A stretch of 15,724 bases of DNA from an uncultured Atopobiaceae bacterium (GCA_905233865.1 CAJOGH010000044.1:1-15724); one strand, 5' to 3'; shown: positions 1-6,603, numbered from the stretch's first letter. Made by a program: numbers and translations. Notes: generated by a model from the letters alone, not told the origin.

Positions 1-514
1 CGTTCTGCTGGGCATAGCGGTACTGGGAATAGAGCCAGATGCCGCCCGCCACGAGCAGCAGCGCCAGGCCGACTGCAATGAGAACGTTGCTAAAGAGCCT
101 GCGCCGAGAAGAGCCTCCGGACTGAGGCTCGTCGGCTGCGGACTCGTCGGGGTCGCCCACCGTCCGAGCACGGCCCTGCGCCTGGGCGTGGGCATAGGGG
201 TTCAGGGGCGCGTGGATCTCGGTGGAGCCCAGCGGCTTGTCAGCGGCGACGTCGTCGGCATAGGGATCGTCCGGCACACCGTAGGGGTTGGGCTGCTGCG
301 CGCCGTAGGGGTTGGGCTGCTGCGGGGCGCCATAGGGCTGCGCGGGAGGCTGCTGGGTCGCGTTGCCCTGCAGCTCATAGGGCTGCACGTAGCCAGCACC
401 CGCGTCCTGGTCGTAGTCCTCGTCAAAGACGTCACCGGCTCCCGGCTGGGGAGCGTTCGTGTAGTCCGGCTCGTCCTGGGGGAAGGCGCCGTCCTTAAAG
501 TGTGATCCGGCCAT
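1..514 (-). CDS. Membrane protein with Pro/Gln-rich cytoplasmic tail, possible sortase (C-terminus outside window)
   Basis: This is the 5' part of a gene that reads off the left edge, with 171 residues visible. I translated it by hand from the ATG at 512-514, which is preceded by an AGGAG-type ribosome binding site. Residues 1-136 are hydrophilic and disordered-looking, rich in Pro, Gln, Tyr and Asp, with two QQPNPYG units near 65-79. A basic RRR at 137-139 precedes one hydrophobic segment (about 143-162) and then a Tyr/Gln-rich stretch. This fits a single-pass protein with the N-terminus inside and the functional domain outside. A long low-complexity tail, one helix and a following polar Trp/Tyr/Gln stretch are common in class B/D-like sortases of Coriobacteriia. 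The catalytic TLxTC region is not in the window, so sortase is only a suggestion. The gene starts 11 bases after purE and is probably co-transcribed with it. Confidence 0.7.
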   Translation of the reverse strand, partial: MAGSHFKDGAFPQDEPDYTNAPQPGAGDVFDEDYDQDAGAGYVQPYELQGNATQQPPAQPYGAPQQPNPYGAQQPNPYGVPDDPYADDVAADKPLGSTEIHAPLNPYAHAQAQGRARTVGDPDESAADEPQSGGSSRRRLFSNVLIAVGLALLLVAGGIWLYSQYRYAQQN

Positions 515-525
515 GGGTTGTGCTC

Positions 526-981
526 CTATGCCATGCTCGCCTTGAGGGCGACGATTCGTTCGCGATAGTCGGGGTCGCCCGCGCCAAGTATCTGCGTCGC
601 CAGGATGGCCGCGTTCTTGGCGCCGCCAATCGCCACGCAGGCGACCGGCACGCCCGAGGGCATCTGCACCATGGACAAAAGCGAGTCCATACCACCGAGG
701 TCGGAGGTCTTCATGGGCACGCCAATCACGGGAAGCGGCGTGTACGCCGCAACGACGCCGCCAAGGTGCGCGGCCTTGCCGGCAGCGGCGATGATCACGC
801 GCATGCCACGGTCGGCGGCGCCGGCCGCCCACTCGTGGACCTTGGCAGGGGAACGGTGCGCGGATGCGACGATGAGCTCGTAGGGGACACCAAGCTCGTC
901 AAGCTGCGCGCAGCACGCCTCCATGGCGGGCATGTCCGACTGCGATCCCATGATGATGCCAACCAGCGGCGTCTGTTCCAT
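526..981 (-). CDS. purE: PurE, N5-carboxyaminoimidazole ribonucleotide mutase (class I)
   Basis: The 151-residue product has the usual length of a class I PurE. In de novo purine synthesis this cytosolic enzyme moves the carboxylate of N5-CAIR, made by PurK, to carbon 4 to give CAIR. Visible family motifs are the phosphate-binding GSQSD (S13, D16), SAHRSP with the catalytic His at residue 42, AGKAAHLGGV, and GGMDSLLSMVQMPSGVPVA. The open frame extends upstream to 1131, but the ATG at 979-981 is chosen because it follows a clear GGAGGA ribosome binding site and gives the exact family N-terminus. A TATACT box lies about 35 bases upstream. purK is not adjacent, and the next gene downstream is an unrelated membrane protein, so this is a small operon rather than a pur cluster. 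Assignment is firm. The mutase role, as opposed to direct carboxylase, follows from the bacterial class I type. Confidence 0.96.
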   Translation of the reverse strand: MEQTPLVGIIMGSQSDMPAMEACCAQLDELGVPYELIVASAHRSPAKVHEWAAGAADRGMRVIIAAAGKAAHLGGVVAAYTPLPVIGVPMKTSDLGGMDSLLSMVQMPSGVPVACVAIGGAKNAAILATQILGAGDPDYRERIVALKASMA

Positions 982-1015
982 GCGTCCTCCTCGTGCGTGG
1001 GCACTCCGACCACCT

Positions 1016-1021
1016 AGTATA
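1016..1021 (-). promoter_or_regulatory. Candidate -10 box for purE
   Basis: On the minus strand the hexamer TATACT (5 of 6 matches to TATAAT) lies 34 bases upstream of the purE start, which would give a short leader. No convincing -35 hexamer is found at 16-18 bases spacing, so the promoter is plausible but not proven. Confidence 0.4.
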
Positions 1022-1168
1022 GCGTCATTTTCCTGCACACACCCCACCGCGCTTGTTAACAGCCTAGAACGCCAGTGACTGTCAGGGCTTACGCTCTTGT
1101 CGGCCTTGGGGCCAAAGCGCCCACGAATCAAAGCTCATCAGACCCGTCGAATACTTTAACGTGCGATT

Positions 1169-1190
1169 ACGCGACGTGCGGCCGTCGCGT
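1169..1190. promoter_or_regulatory. 8-bp perfect inverted repeat upstream of the pyridoxamine-kinase gene
   Basis: ACGCGACG at 1169-1176 is mirrored by CGTCGCGT at 1183-1190 across a 6-base spacer. It sits 55 bases before the start codon in the purE/pdxK divergent region. A second imperfect palindrome (GCGCTAG-a-CTAGGCGC, 1195-1210) follows closely and contains a possible -10 box TAGACT (1199-1204). This may be an operator pair or a leader hairpin. No regulator gene is nearby. Confidence 0.35.
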
Positions 1191-1245
1191 CCAAGCGCTA
1201 GACTAGGCGCCACGTCGGTCCATCAGTCCACGTGAGAGGAACATC

Positions 1246-2118
1246 ATGACAACAGCAGACCAGACCGTCCTATACCAGCGCAAGTCCACCTACATCCCGC
1301 GCATCGGCGCCGTGCACGACCTGTGCGGCTACGGCAAGTGCTCGCTTGGCGTTGCCATCCCGGTGCTCTCGGCGGCAGGCTGCGACGTGTGCCCCGTCCC
1401 CACCGGGCTCTTCTCGGCACACACCAAGTTCCCCGTCTTCCACATGCACGACACCACGCCCATGCTCGAGCCCTACCTGGACGCATGGGACCAGGAGGGC
1501 ATCGTGCTCGACGGCGTGTACTCGGGATTTTTGGGCGCGGCCGAGCAGGTCGCCAGCATTCAGCGCCTGTACGACACGCACGAGCGCGCGCTGCGCTTCG
1601 TTGACCCCGTCATGGGCGACGGCGGCCAGATGTACCCCACCTACACGCCCGAGCTCTGCCAGGCCATGGCGTCGCTCGTCGATGGCGCGGATCTGCTTAC
1701 CCCCAACCTCACCGAGGCGTCCATCCTCACGGGCATCGCCTATGAGGGCCAGGATGTCAGCGACGAGTACGTGAGCACCATGATGGACGCCCTGATCCAG
1801 ATGGGCGCCAAGGTCGTCGTGCTCAAGGGCGTGACGCGCGGCGATGGCAAGATCCGCAACTACGTGGGCGGCCGCGACATGGAGCGCGCCGAGGTTGCCG
1901 CCGACCTGCTGCCCTTTATGCTCCACGGCACGGGCGACCTGTTTGCCAGCGCGCTCATCGCCGCGGTCATGTGTGGCAAGGACGTGCTTGCCGCCACCGA
2001 CTTTGCCGGGCGCACCGTCACCCGCGCCATGGGCATCACGCGCGTCCAGCCCGACTTTGAGCTGCGCGGCGTCAGCTTTGAGCCCGTGCTGGGCGACGTC
2101 TGCGCGCTGCTGAGGTAG
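1246..2118 (+). CDS. pdxK: Pyridoxamine/pyridoxal kinase, PfkB (ribokinase) superfamily
   Basis: The 290-residue cytosolic kinase probably phosphorylates pyridoxamine, pyridoxal or pyridoxine with ATP in the vitamin B6 salvage route to pyridoxal 5'-phosphate. Hallmarks are the substrate-binding HDLCGYGKCSLG (24-35), CPVPTGLFSAHT (49-60), DGVYSGFLG (89-97), DPVMGDGG (120-127), TPNLTEASILTG (152-163) and the anion-hole/catalytic loop HGTGD (227-231) with D231 as catalytic base. The pattern matches the Firmicutes/Coriobacteria pyridoxamine-kinase subtype rather than hydroxymethylpyrimidine kinase (ThiD), which is the main alternative. The ATG at 1246 has an AGAGGA ribosome binding site seven bases upstream. 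It is the only plus-strand gene in the window, apparently monocistronic, transcribed away from purE and ending at a hairpin terminator. Exact vitamer preference cannot be read from the sequence. Confidence 0.88.
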   Translation: MTTADQTVLYQRKSTYIPRIGAVHDLCGYGKCSLGVAIPVLSAAGCDVCPVPTGLFSAHTKFPVFHMHDTTPMLEPYLDAWDQEGIVLDGVYSGFLGAAEQVASIQRLYDTHERALRFVDPVMGDGGQMYPTYTPELCQAMASLVDGADLLTPNLTEASILTGIAYEGQDVSDEYVSTMMDALIQMGAKVVVLKGVTRGDGKIRNYVGGRDMERAEVAADLLPFMLHGTGDLFASALIAAVMCGKDVLAATDFAGRTVTRAMGITRVQPDFELRGVSFEPVLGDVCALLR

Positions 2119-2141
2119 GCGGCGCGAGCCATACGCAAAAG

Positions 2142-2172
2142 GGCAGGGCCTCGCATTCCGCGGGGCCCTGCC
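2142..2172. terminator. Bidirectional Rho-independent terminator between pdxK and truA
   Basis: GGCAGGGCC (2142-2150) pairs with GGCCCTGCC (2164-2172). The stem extends inward by a G-T wobble and CGC/GCG to a loop of five bases. On the plus strand it is followed by TGTCTTT, and on the minus strand by CTTTTG. It can therefore end transcripts from both the plus-strand kinase gene and the converging truA. Confidence 0.8.
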
Positions 2173-2210
2173 TGTCTTTCGGGCTCATGAGGGTCCCGCG
2201 AGCATCCGTC

Positions 2211-2297
2211 AAAATCATACACTTTAGTTATTGATATCGACGTTTGCCCAGTTAGCGCGAAAACATTTGAACTATCTGCCTCAAAGTGTATGATTTT
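2211..2297. repeat. 87-bp element bounded by 15-bp perfect inverted repeats
   Basis: AAAATCATACACTTT at 2211-2225 is matched exactly, inverted, by AAAGTGTATGATTTT at 2283-2297 around a 57-base A+T-rich centre with no open frame. It lies in the convergent pdxK/truA gap beyond the GC-rich terminator. There is no U-tract and no flanking target-site duplication. It could be a miniature mobile element, a paired binding site, or an RNA hairpin. The right arm resembles the core of the 54-nt palindromes near the surface genes (both hold a TG-ATGATTT-CGC core). Confidence 0.6.
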
Positions 2298-2344
2298 CGC
2301 TCGCGCACGCCGCGCAGGGCGACAAGAGCCTCGGGACTGCGGCC

Positions 2345-3151
2345 CTACTTCCAGGGCTCCAGCAGCCCCTCGGGATAGTCAACGCCCACAAAGGTCAGGC
2401 CCTTCGCGGGCGCGCAGGGACCGGCGGCAGTGCGGTCACAGGCGGCAAGGACGTCGGCGACCCAGCCTGGCTCACGCTGGCCGCGCCCGACCATGGCGAG
2501 CGTGCCGGCAATCGTGCGGACCATGGAGTGCAGGAAGGCGTTGCCGGTGATGTCGATGACGACCTGCTCCTGCCCCAGCTCCTCGGTGCGTCCCACAGAG
2601 ATGCGCTGCACGCAACGGTGCGTGGGCTTGTCGATGGCAGAGCTGGCCTTGCAGAAGCTCTTGAAGTCGTGCTCGCCCACGAGCGTCTGGGCCGCCTCGT
2701 GCATGACGGCATCGTCAAGCTCGGAGCGCAACCACCACGTGTGGTCCCAGCCCAGCACGGGGCGCTCCTCCCCCGCCACGATGCGATAGCGGTAACTGCG
2801 CGACAGCGCGTCAAAGCGCGCAGAGAAGCCCTCAGGAGCATGGTAGATACCGCGAACGCTGATGTCGTCGGGAAGGATGGCCGTAAGTCCTCGGAAGACG
2901 CGCGATCCGCGCAGGCTCTTCTCGTCCTGGGTTATGGGCAGGCTCACGTACTGGCTGACGGCATGGACGCCAGCGTCGGTGCGTCCGGCACAGGTGAGCT
3001 CCACGGGACGGCGCAGGAAGGTCTCGAGCGCGCGCTCGAACTCGCCGGCCACGGTGCGCTGGCCAGGCTGCGCGGCAAAGCCTGAGAACTCAGCCCCGCG
3101 GTAGCCCACGCGCAGGACCATCGTGCCCGTGCACTCCAGCTCTTGCTCCAT
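2345..3151 (-). CDS. truA: TruA, tRNA pseudouridine(38-40) synthase
   Basis: The 268-residue enzyme isomerises uridines 38, 39 and 40 in the tRNA anticodon arm to pseudouridine. The catalytic motif CAGRTDAGVHA is intact with the nucleophilic Asp at residue 59. Also visible are RVGYRGAEFSGFAAQPGQRTV (12-32), the FSARFDALSRSYRYRI block, the FCKASS motif and the GNAFLHSMVRTIAGTL helix, all standard for TruA. The open frame extends to 3367, but that part is the shadow of the acidic bL17 tail read in another frame. The ATG at 3149-3151 follows a GGAGGG ribosome binding site and gives the normal length. It is the last gene of the rpoA-rplQ cluster, as in many Gram-positives, but a strong hairpin terminator stands just ahead of it, so it probably gets reduced read-through transcription. 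Confidence 0.96.
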   Translation of the reverse strand: MEQELECTGTMVLRVGYRGAEFSGFAAQPGQRTVAGEFERALETFLRRPVELTCAGRTDAGVHAVSQYVSLPITQDEKSLRGSRVFRGLTAILPDDISVRGIYHAPEGFSARFDALSRSYRYRIVAGEERPVLGWDHTWWLRSELDDAVMHEAAQTLVGEHDFKSFCKASSAIDKPTHRCVQRISVGRTEELGQEQVVIDITGNAFLHSMVRTIAGTLAMVGRGQREPGWVADVLAACDRTAAGPCAPAKGLTFVGVDYPEGLLEPWK

Positions 3152-3168
3152 GGCAGACGTCTCCCTCC

Positions 3169-3203
3169 AAACAAAAGCGGCCCCGGCAGTGCGCCAGGGC
3201 CGC
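3169..3203 (-). terminator. Rho-independent terminator after rplQ, before truA
   Basis: On the minus strand GCGGCCC (3203-3197) pairs with GGGCCGC (3183-3177). After one mismatch the stem continues inward with GGC/GCC. A TTTTGTTT tract follows at once (3176-3169). It lies 24 bases past the rplQ stop. The T-tract runs straight into the truA ribosome binding site GGAGGG, leaving no room for a separate truA promoter downstream of the hairpin. Confidence 0.85.
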
Positions 3204-3227
3204 GTAAGTACCAGATTACCGCGAAGC

Positions 3228-3773
3228 CTACTCGGCGTCCTCGGCGGTCTCCTCGGTGGCCTCGGTCTCGGCCTCAGCAACCTCGTCCGTGGTCTCCTCG
3301 GCCTCAGCCTCGGCGGCCTCCTCGGTCTCCTCAGCCTTCTCCTCGACCTTCTCGGCCTTAGCCACAACGGGCTTGACCTCGGTCTTGGTAGCCTTCTCCT
3401 TCTTCTGGACGGGCTCGGAGACGATCTCGATGATGACCATCTCGGCGTTGTCGCCGGAGCGGCGGCCCAGCTTCATGATGCGGGTGTAGCCGCCGTTGCG
3501 GTCGGCCCACATGCCCTGAGCGGCCTTCTCGAAGACCTCGCGCACGATCTCCTTGTCGCCGACCTTGGCGATGGCAAGACGACGGGCGTGAATGTCGCCA
3601 CGCTTGGCCCAGGTGATCACGCGGTCAACCTCACCGCGGATGGCCTTGGCGCGGGGCTGGGTGGTCTTGATGCGGTCATTGGCGAGCAGGGCGCAAACAA
3701 GGCTCTTCTTCATGGCCTTGGTGTGGCTTGCGTCGGTGCCCAGCTTCATGCCGCGCTTCTTGTTGTGCCTCAT
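3228..3773 (-). CDS. rplQ: 50S ribosomal protein bL17 with acidic C-terminal tail
   Basis: Residues 1-118 are a standard bL17, opening with MRHNKKRGMKLGTDASHTKAM and containing NDRIKTTQPRAKAIRGEVDRVI. bL17 is a large-subunit protein near the peptide exit tunnel. From about residue 122 a 60-residue extension follows, first Lys-rich and then almost entirely Glu, Ala and Thr, giving 181 residues against roughly 115-130 in most bacteria. Such low-complexity tails are known from actinobacterial bL17, but this one is long. The gene is 32 bases downstream of rpoA in the conserved order rpoA-rplQ and ends shortly before a strong terminator. The tail DNA is highly repetitive (GAG/GCC codons), which produces spurious long open frames on the opposite strand. 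Confidence 0.97.
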   Translation of the reverse strand: MRHNKKRGMKLGTDASHTKAMKKSLVCALLANDRIKTTQPRAKAIRGEVDRVITWAKRGDIHARRLAIAKVGDKEIVREVFEKAAQGMWADRNGGYTRIMKLGRRSGDNAEMVIIEIVSEPVQKKEKATKTEVKPVVAKAEKVEEKAEETEEAAEAEAEETTDEVAEAETEATEETAEDAE

Positions 3774-3805
3774 GACTAGTTACTCCTTGGTGGTTATAAG
3801 CGCGC

Positions 3806-4747
3806 CTAAGCCTTGAGCGAGCGGCCCATGGACTCGAGCTTGTCCTTGACTTCCTCGATGGACTTGACGCCAAAGTTGCGAATGTTGAGCAGGTCGTTCT
3901 CGGAGAACTCGACAAGCTGGCGGACCGAGTGGATACCGGCACGCTTGAGGCAGTTGTAGCTGCGCACAGACAGGTCAAGGTTCTCGATGGTGACGTCAAG
4001 CTCGTCGTCGGTGTCGTCCTCCGCGGTGGCAAAGATCGACTCCTCGGCCTCATCATCAGGCTCGTCGACGAGAGCCTTGAAGGCGCTCATGTGCTGGCTG
4101 ATGATGTCGGCGGCCTTGGCGACAGCCTCGCGCGGCATGATGGAGCCGTTGGTCTCCACCTCGAGCACCAGGCGGTCAAAGTCGGTCTGCTGGCCAACGC
4201 GGGCGCGCTCGACGGAGGCGGCGCAGCGACGCACGGGCGAGAACAGGGAGTCAACGTGGATGATGCCAATCGGATCGTCCTTGCCCTCGTTCTCCTCGCC
4301 GCTCACGTAGCCGCGGCCCTTGCCGATGCGCATGCGCATGGTAAGGTGGGCGCCCTCGCCCAGCGTGCAGATGACGTGGTCGGTGTTGACCAGGTCAAAG
4401 CCAGCGGGAACGTCAAAGTCGCCGCCGGTGACCGTGCAGGGACCGTCAACGGAAATGGAGGCCTCGCCCTCGTCCTCGGTGCCAGTGGCCGCAAAGACCA
4501 GGCCCTTGACGTTCAGGACGATATCGGTGACATCCTCGTACACGCCATCGACCGTCGTGAACTCGTGCTGGATGCCATCGATCTGGATGGCCTCAACCGC
4601 GGCGCCCTCAAGCGAGGAGAGCAGGACGCGGCGCAGCGAGTTGCCCAGGGTGTGGCCATAGCCACGCTCGAGGGGCTCGACAGTCACGCGGGAGGTGTTC
4701 TCGGAAACGTCTTCCACAGAAACCTGGGGTCGATTGAATTCGAACAT
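3806..4747 (-). CDS. rpoA: DNA-directed RNA polymerase alpha subunit
   Basis: The 313-residue alpha subunit dimerises to nucleate polymerase assembly and contacts upstream promoter DNA and activators. The N-terminal domain (about 1-230) carries the dimerisation motif GYGHTLGNSLRRVLLSSLEG (29-48). An acidic linker rich in Asp and Glu (about 225-255) leads to the C-terminal domain (about 256-313), with LDLSVRSYNCLKRAGI and the helix-hairpin-helix segment NIRNFGVKSIEEVKDKL. An open frame continues upstream of the start, but the ATG at 4745-4747 follows a GGAGG ribosome binding site and gives the normal N-terminus MFEFNRPQ. It lies 22 bases after rpsD and is co-transcribed with the ribosomal genes. 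The sequence is complete and shows nothing unusual. Confidence 0.98.
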   Translation of the reverse strand: MFEFNRPQVSVEDVSENTSRVTVEPLERGYGHTLGNSLRRVLLSSLEGAAVEAIQIDGIQHEFTTVDGVYEDVTDIVLNVKGLVFAATGTEDEGEASISVDGPCTVTGGDFDVPAGFDLVNTDHVICTLGEGAHLTMRMRIGKGRGYVSGEENEGKDDPIGIIHVDSLFSPVRRCAASVERARVGQQTDFDRLVLEVETNGSIMPREAVAKAADIISQHMSAFKALVDEPDDEAEESIFATAEDDTDDELDVTIENLDLSVRSYNCLKRAGIHSVRQLVEFSENDLLNIRNFGVKSIEEVKDKLESMGRSLKA

Positions 4748-4769
4748 GTATACCTCCAACTGCGAAGCT

Positions 4770-5363
4770 CTACTTGGAGTAGAGCTCGACGATGAGCTGA
4801 GCGTCGATGTCAAGATCGATCTGGTCACGCGTGGGGAGCTGGAGCACGGAGCCCTGGAGCTTCTCGATGTCAACCTCGAGCCAAGCCGGGACGGTCATGT
4901 GCTCGGAGGAGATGAGAGCCTCCTTGATGGGCAGAAGGTCCTTGGCCTTGGGCGCCACGGCGACGAGATCGCCGGCCTTCACGCGGTAGGAGGGGATGTC
5001 CACGCGCTTGCCGTTCACGGTGATGTGGCCGTGACGGACAGTCTGGCGGGCCTCCTTGCGGGTGCGGGCAAAGCCAAGGCGGAACACGACGTTGTCAAGA
5101 CGGGTCTCGAGGATGCTCATCAGGTTGTCACCCGTGATGCCCTCGAACTTCTTGGCCTTCTCGTAGTAACCGCGGAACTGCTTCTCCAGAACGCCATAGA
5201 TGAACTTGGCCTTCTGCTTCTCGCGCAGCTGGCGACCATACTCGGACTCGTTGCGGCGCTGACGGCGCTGCTGACGGTTGGACTTCTTGTTGATGCCCAT
5301 GACGATGGGATCGATGTCAAGGGACCTGCACCTCTTGAGGACAGGGGTCCTATCCACTGCCAT
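4770..5363 (-). CDS. rpsD: 30S ribosomal protein uS4
   Basis: The 197-residue protein is a primary 16S rRNA binder that starts small-subunit assembly and helps keep decoding accurate. It opens with MAVDRTPVLKRCRSLDIDP and has the S4 RNA-binding domain at about residues 88-150 (LETRLDNVVFRLGFARTRKEARQTVRHGHITVNGKRVDIPSYRVKAGD). Only one cysteine (residue 12) is present in the N-terminal part, so the four-cysteine zinc knuckle of C+ type S4 is absent and this is a C- type. The start at 5361-5363 follows AGGAAGGA. Spacing is 20 bases from rpsK and 22 to rpoA, consistent with one transcript. In other bacteria S4 represses this operon. No specific control site was identified here. Confidence 0.97.
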   Translation of the reverse strand: MAVDRTPVLKRCRSLDIDPIVMGINKKSNRQQRRQRRNESEYGRQLREKQKAKFIYGVLEKQFRGYYEKAKKFEGITGDNLMSILETRLDNVVFRLGFARTRKEARQTVRHGHITVNGKRVDIPSYRVKAGDLVAVAPKAKDLLPIKEALISSEHMTVPAWLEVDIEKLQGSVLQLPTRDQIDLDIDAQLIVELYSK

Positions 5364-5383
5364 AGTTGGTTATCCTTCCTGAC

Positions 5384-5785
5384 TTACACGCGACGACGCT
5401 TGCACGGACGGCAACCGTTGTGCGGGATGGGGGTCTTGTCCTGGATGCTCGAAACCTCGAGGCCGGCGGCCTGGAGGGAGCGGATGGCGGTCTCGCGACC
5501 AGAGCCGGGGCCCTTCACGAAGACGGCGACCTTGTGCAGGCCGTGCTCCATGGCGGCCTTGGCGCAGGCCTCGGCGGCCATCTGGGCAGCGAACGGCGTG
5601 GACTTACGGGAGCCCTTGAAGCCGACGGTGCCAGCGGACTGCCAGGCAATCACGTTGCCGGCGGGGTCCGCGATGGACACGATGGTGTTGTTGAACGTGC
5701 TCTTGATGTGGGCCTGACCCACAGCGATGTTCTTGCGCTCAGAACGCCTGACGCGGGTGTGAGCGCCCTTCTTAGCGGTAGCCAT
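5384..5785 (-). CDS. rpsK: 30S ribosomal protein uS11
   Basis: The 133-residue platform protein of the small subunit helps shape the E site and binds mRNA near the Shine-Dalgarno helix. Typical segments are GQAHIKSTFNNTIVSIADPAGNVIAW, SAGTVGFKGSRKSTPFAAQMAAE, VKGPGSGRETAIRSLQAAGLEV and the basic C-terminus HNGCRPCKRRRV. The ATG at 5783-5785 has a GGGAGA ribosome binding site. The gene starts 13 bases after the rpsM stop and precedes rpsD in the usual alpha-operon order. Confidence 0.97.
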   Translation of the reverse strand: MATAKKGAHTRVRRSERKNIAVGQAHIKSTFNNTIVSIADPAGNVIAWQSAGTVGFKGSRKSTPFAAQMAAEACAKAAMEHGLHKVAVFVKGPGSGRETAIRSLQAAGLEVSSIQDKTPIPHNGCRPCKRRRV

Positions 5786-5798
5786 GTGCTATATCTCC

Positions 5799-6167
5799 CT
5801 ACTTCTTCTTGGCGCCGACCTGACGACGCTTGCCCTTGCGGGTGCGAGCGTTCGTGTGGGTGCGCTGACCACGGACAGGGAGGCCCTTGCGGTGACGGAG
5901 GCCGCGGTAGCAGCCGATCTCCATCAGGCGGGCAATGTTCTGACGACGCTCACGGCGGAGGTCACCCTCGACCATGTAGTCGGCGTCGATGGCGTCGCGA
6001 AGCTTGGTGACCTCGTCCTCGGTAAGGTCGCGGACGCGGGTGGCGGGGTTGACGCCAGCCTTCTCGCAGACCTTGGACGCGGCCGTGCGGCCGATGCCGT
6101 AAATGTAAGTAAGACCGATCTCGACGCGCTTCTCGCGCGGGAGGTCGACACCGTTAATACGGGCCAA
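5799..6167 (-). CDS. rpsM: 30S ribosomal protein uS13, TTG start
   Basis: The 122-residue head protein contacts the large subunit (bridges B1a/b) and P-site tRNA. The product reads (M)ARINGVDLPREKRVEIGLTY..., with IGRTAASKVCEKAGVNP, the helix-turn-helix-like DLTEDEVTKLRDAI, and the C-terminal RGLRHRKGLPVRGQRTHTNARTRKGKRR tail. The frame is open upstream into rpmJ, but the only initiator in the right place is TTG at 6165-6167. It has an excellent AGGAG site seven bases upstream and matches the universal N-terminus MARI.GVDLP. The ribosome binding site overlaps the rpmJ stop codon, which suggests translational coupling between the two. Confidence 0.95.
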   Translation of the reverse strand: MARINGVDLPREKRVEIGLTYIYGIGRTAASKVCEKAGVNPATRVRDLTEDEVTKLRDAIDADYMVEGDLRRERRQNIARLMEIGCYRGLRHRKGLPVRGQRTHTNARTRKGKRRQVGAKKK

Positions 6168-6183
6168 CTTAACGCTCCTCTCC

Positions 6184-6297
6184 TTAACCCTGGCGCTGCT
6201 TGTGGCGCGGGTTCTCACAAATCACGAAGACCTTGCCGTGACGACGAATGACCTTGCACTTGTCGCACATCTTCTTGACCGAAGGACGTACCTTCAT
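6184..6297 (-). CDS. rpmJ: 50S ribosomal protein bL36 (zinc-binding form)
   Basis: This 37-residue gene was found by hand translation. The product begins MKVRPSVKKMCDKCKVIRRH and ends with NPRHKQRQG. bL36 is a small zinc-ribbon protein of the large subunit, and the ligands Cys11, Cys14, Cys27 and His32 are all present, so this is the C+ (zinc) form. The ATG at 6295-6297 follows AAAGGA. It sits between infA (78 bases away) and rpsM (16 bases away), the classic position. Confidence 0.96.
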   Translation of the reverse strand: MKVRPSVKKMCDKCKVIRRHGKVFVICENPRHKQRQG

Positions 6298-6375
6298 CTG
6301 AATTTCCTTTCGGCGAACCTTACACGTACTATCTACTCGCCCAGCCGCTGGCGTGATTTCTAGGCTGATGGACTC

Positions 6376-6594
6376 CTACTTGTAGCGGTAGGTGATGCGT
6401 CCACGGGTCAGGTCGTAGGGAGAGATCTCCACGACGACCTTGTCACCGGGAAGGATGCGGATGTAGTTCATCCTGATCTTCCCCGAGATCGTGCACAGAA
6501 TGGTGTGACCGTTCTCAAGCTCGACCTTGAACATGGCGTTCGGAAGTGGCTCGACAACAGTGCCCTCGAGCTCTATTGAGTCTTGTTTGCTCAC
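6376..6594 (-). CDS. infA: Translation initiation factor IF-1, GTG start
   Basis: The 72-residue S1/OB-fold factor binds the ribosomal A site during initiation. The product reads (M)SKQDSIELEGTVVEPLPNAMFKVELENGHTILCTISGKIRMNYIRILPGDKVVVEISPYDLTRGRITYRYK, full-length and highly conserved. A TTG nine bases upstream also opens the frame. However, the AAGG ribosome binding site would touch that TTG directly, whereas it is well placed nine bases before the GTG at 6592-6594, and GTG gives the universal SKQD start. infA is the first gene of the cluster in this window. The genes that normally precede it (secY, adk, map) are not adjacent; a non-coding region and surface-protein genes are. Confidence 0.96.
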   Translation of the reverse strand: MSKQDSIELEGTVVEPLPNAMFKVELENGHTILCTISGKIRMNYIRILPGDKVVVEISPYDLTRGRITYRYK

Positions 6595-6603
6595 TCGATG
6601 CAA

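Noticed and set aside
281..328. Tandem repeat of about 24 bases as a separate repeat element
   Set aside because: It encodes the duplicated QQPNPYG units of the membrane protein and needs no other explanation.
188..505. Plus-strand 105-codon frame, Gly/Val-rich
   Set aside because: Antisense to the Pro/Gln-rich tail of the minus-strand membrane protein. The tandem repeats there keep all frames open.
2298..2344. Separate truA terminator right after the stop codon
   Set aside because: A GCCGC/GCGGC pairing is possible but has a bulge, a long loop and no U-tract. The bidirectional hairpin at 2142-2172 is a better terminator.
3152..3367. N-terminal extension of truA (Arg/Pro-rich)
   Set aside because: It overlaps the bL17 tail and the terminator in another frame. 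The ATG at 3151 has a ribosome binding site and gives the normal TruA length.
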